A stretch of 64,000 nucleotides of DNA from Flaccisagitta enflata. Lineage: Eukaryota > Chaetognatha > Sagittoidea > Aphragmophora. Shown here piece by piece: positions 63,441 to 64,000 of this stretch; positions within the stretch are counted from its first letter, which is position 1; each line of letters starts with the position of its first letter. The stretch is taken from assembly GCA_965153355.1 (NCBI GenBank), contig OZ231127.1, positions 55,924,001 to 55,988,000 on the forward strand, given 5' to 3'. The position numbers were made by a program, and so were the translations under genes. A model generated the notes under the pieces. That model searched no databases. It was given only the letters and a program-made list of their open reading frames with translations, and was not told the DNA's origin.

Positions 63441-63639
63441 GGAGAAGAACGCGCGCAAGTTTTATGACTCTGTAAACATTTTTAATACCAAGTTGAGGAC
63501 ATTTATTTCCTGGTCCGAGGCCTAAAACTCGTCCTGATAAAGATTCCCTTTGTGACACCAGTTGGCAGCAGAAATATATCTTCACGCGCGCAAAAAAGGT
63601 TATATTTTGTGCAAGGTTTTTGTGTGGTTGTTTAGGGAG

Positions 63640-63864
63640 GAAGAAGAAGAAGAAGAAGAAGAAGAAGAAGAAGAAGAAGAAGAAGAAGAAGAAGAAGGAG
63701 AAGAAGAAGAAAAGAAAATGGAGAAGAGAAAGAAAAGAAGAAGGTAGAGAAGATGATAATAATCAAAAAGCGAAGAAGAAGAAGAAGAAGAAGAAGAAGA
63801 AGAAGAAGAAGAAGAAGAAGAAGAAGAAGAAGAAGAAGAAGAAGAAGACGACGAAGAAGAAGAA
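63640..63864. repeat. (GAA)n arrays
   Basis: Two pure blocks (63640-63697 and 63772-63848) separated by A-rich purine sequence, adjoining the E element. Confidence 0.95.
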
Positions 63865-63865
63865 G

Positions 63866-64000
63866 GAATAGTCGCAAAAGCGTTAGATGGTCAGCGGTAC
63901 CCGTTGCCCCTGTGTTTGTGTATAGGAGTGTGATGGTGAGAGGGGCAGCGGCCCAAAAGGGGCTGGTGACCTATGTTTAGTAAGTTTTAAAGCCTGAGGC
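63866..64000 (+). mobile_element. Family E element, truncated by the window end
   Basis: aatagtcgcaaaagcgttag, ggtcagcggtacccgttgcc, gaggggcagcggcccaaaag and gtgacctatg reproduce the E 5' end. The first minisatellite unit (agcctgaggc) is just visible. Confidence 0.8.

Overview
The window looks like a stretch of repeat-rich metazoan (probably marine-invertebrate) nuclear DNA. Reasons: very long pure di-, tri- and tetranucleotide arrays, intron-bearing-genome style low gene density, an intronless rhodopsin-like GPCR, a LINE reverse transcriptase, Tc1/mariner and hAT-like elements, and many short hairpin-ended elements carrying (GGAC/GACC)n cores. Nothing here suggests a prokaryote: there are no operons or Shine-Dalgarno spacing, and almost every long ORF is a translated simple repeat. 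The phylum cannot be fixed from sequence alone.

Only two credible protein-coding stretches were found: a complete seven-transmembrane receptor (44417-45409, +) and a LINE reverse-transcriptase remnant (57059-58771, +). A 3' half of tRNA-Leu with an encoded CCA lies at 43623-43671 (-), and a Tc1/mariner transposase C-terminus lies at 56856-56975 inside a short TIR element.

The rest is a layered transposon landscape. (1) A superfamily of hairpin-ended elements (called here families A, A2, B, C, K, D) has a 5' box whose reverse complement is exactly the 3' arm of a terminal hairpin followed by AAAAA. The box changes from family to family while complementarity is kept. Cores are GTCY/GGAC tetranucleotides or minisatellites. 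(2) E elements are ~20-bp minisatellites bracketed by inverted GC-rich hairpins. (3) Two ~1.3-1.4 kb elements (F) have textbook Helitron ends (TC...hairpin...CTGG, between A and T). (4) Two inverted copies (6737-10531 and 16946-19304) of a TAGGG-ended element have 9-bp target duplications and a >1 kb homopurine core. (5) Foldback/MITE elements lie at 22768, 30430, 34351, 35449, 47857, 52483 and 54061, several with perfect 8-bp or TA duplications. (6) There are more than 30 microsatellites.

Layout: 1-6.6 kb microsatellites and A/B elements; 6.7-10.5 kb first TAGGG element, loaded with nested B, E, K and A copies; 10.8-11.8 kb large E element; 13.2-14.5 and 23.9-25.3 kb the two Helitrons; 16.9-19.3 kb second TAGGG element; 30.4-36.3 kb foldbacks, two of them inside A elements; 41-43.7 kb A2/A elements and the tRNA fragment; 44.4-45.4 kb the GPCR; 47.6-51.6 kb A, E and nested A2/B elements around a large foldback; 52.5-54.7 kb foldbacks; 55.9-60.1 kb an inverted-repeat-bounded nest with Tc1, LINE and family D; then microsatellites and E elements to the end. 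Nested insertions provide filled/empty-site comparisons indicating that the hairpin-ended elements insert without target-site duplication, consistent with rolling-circle (Helentron-like) mobility.
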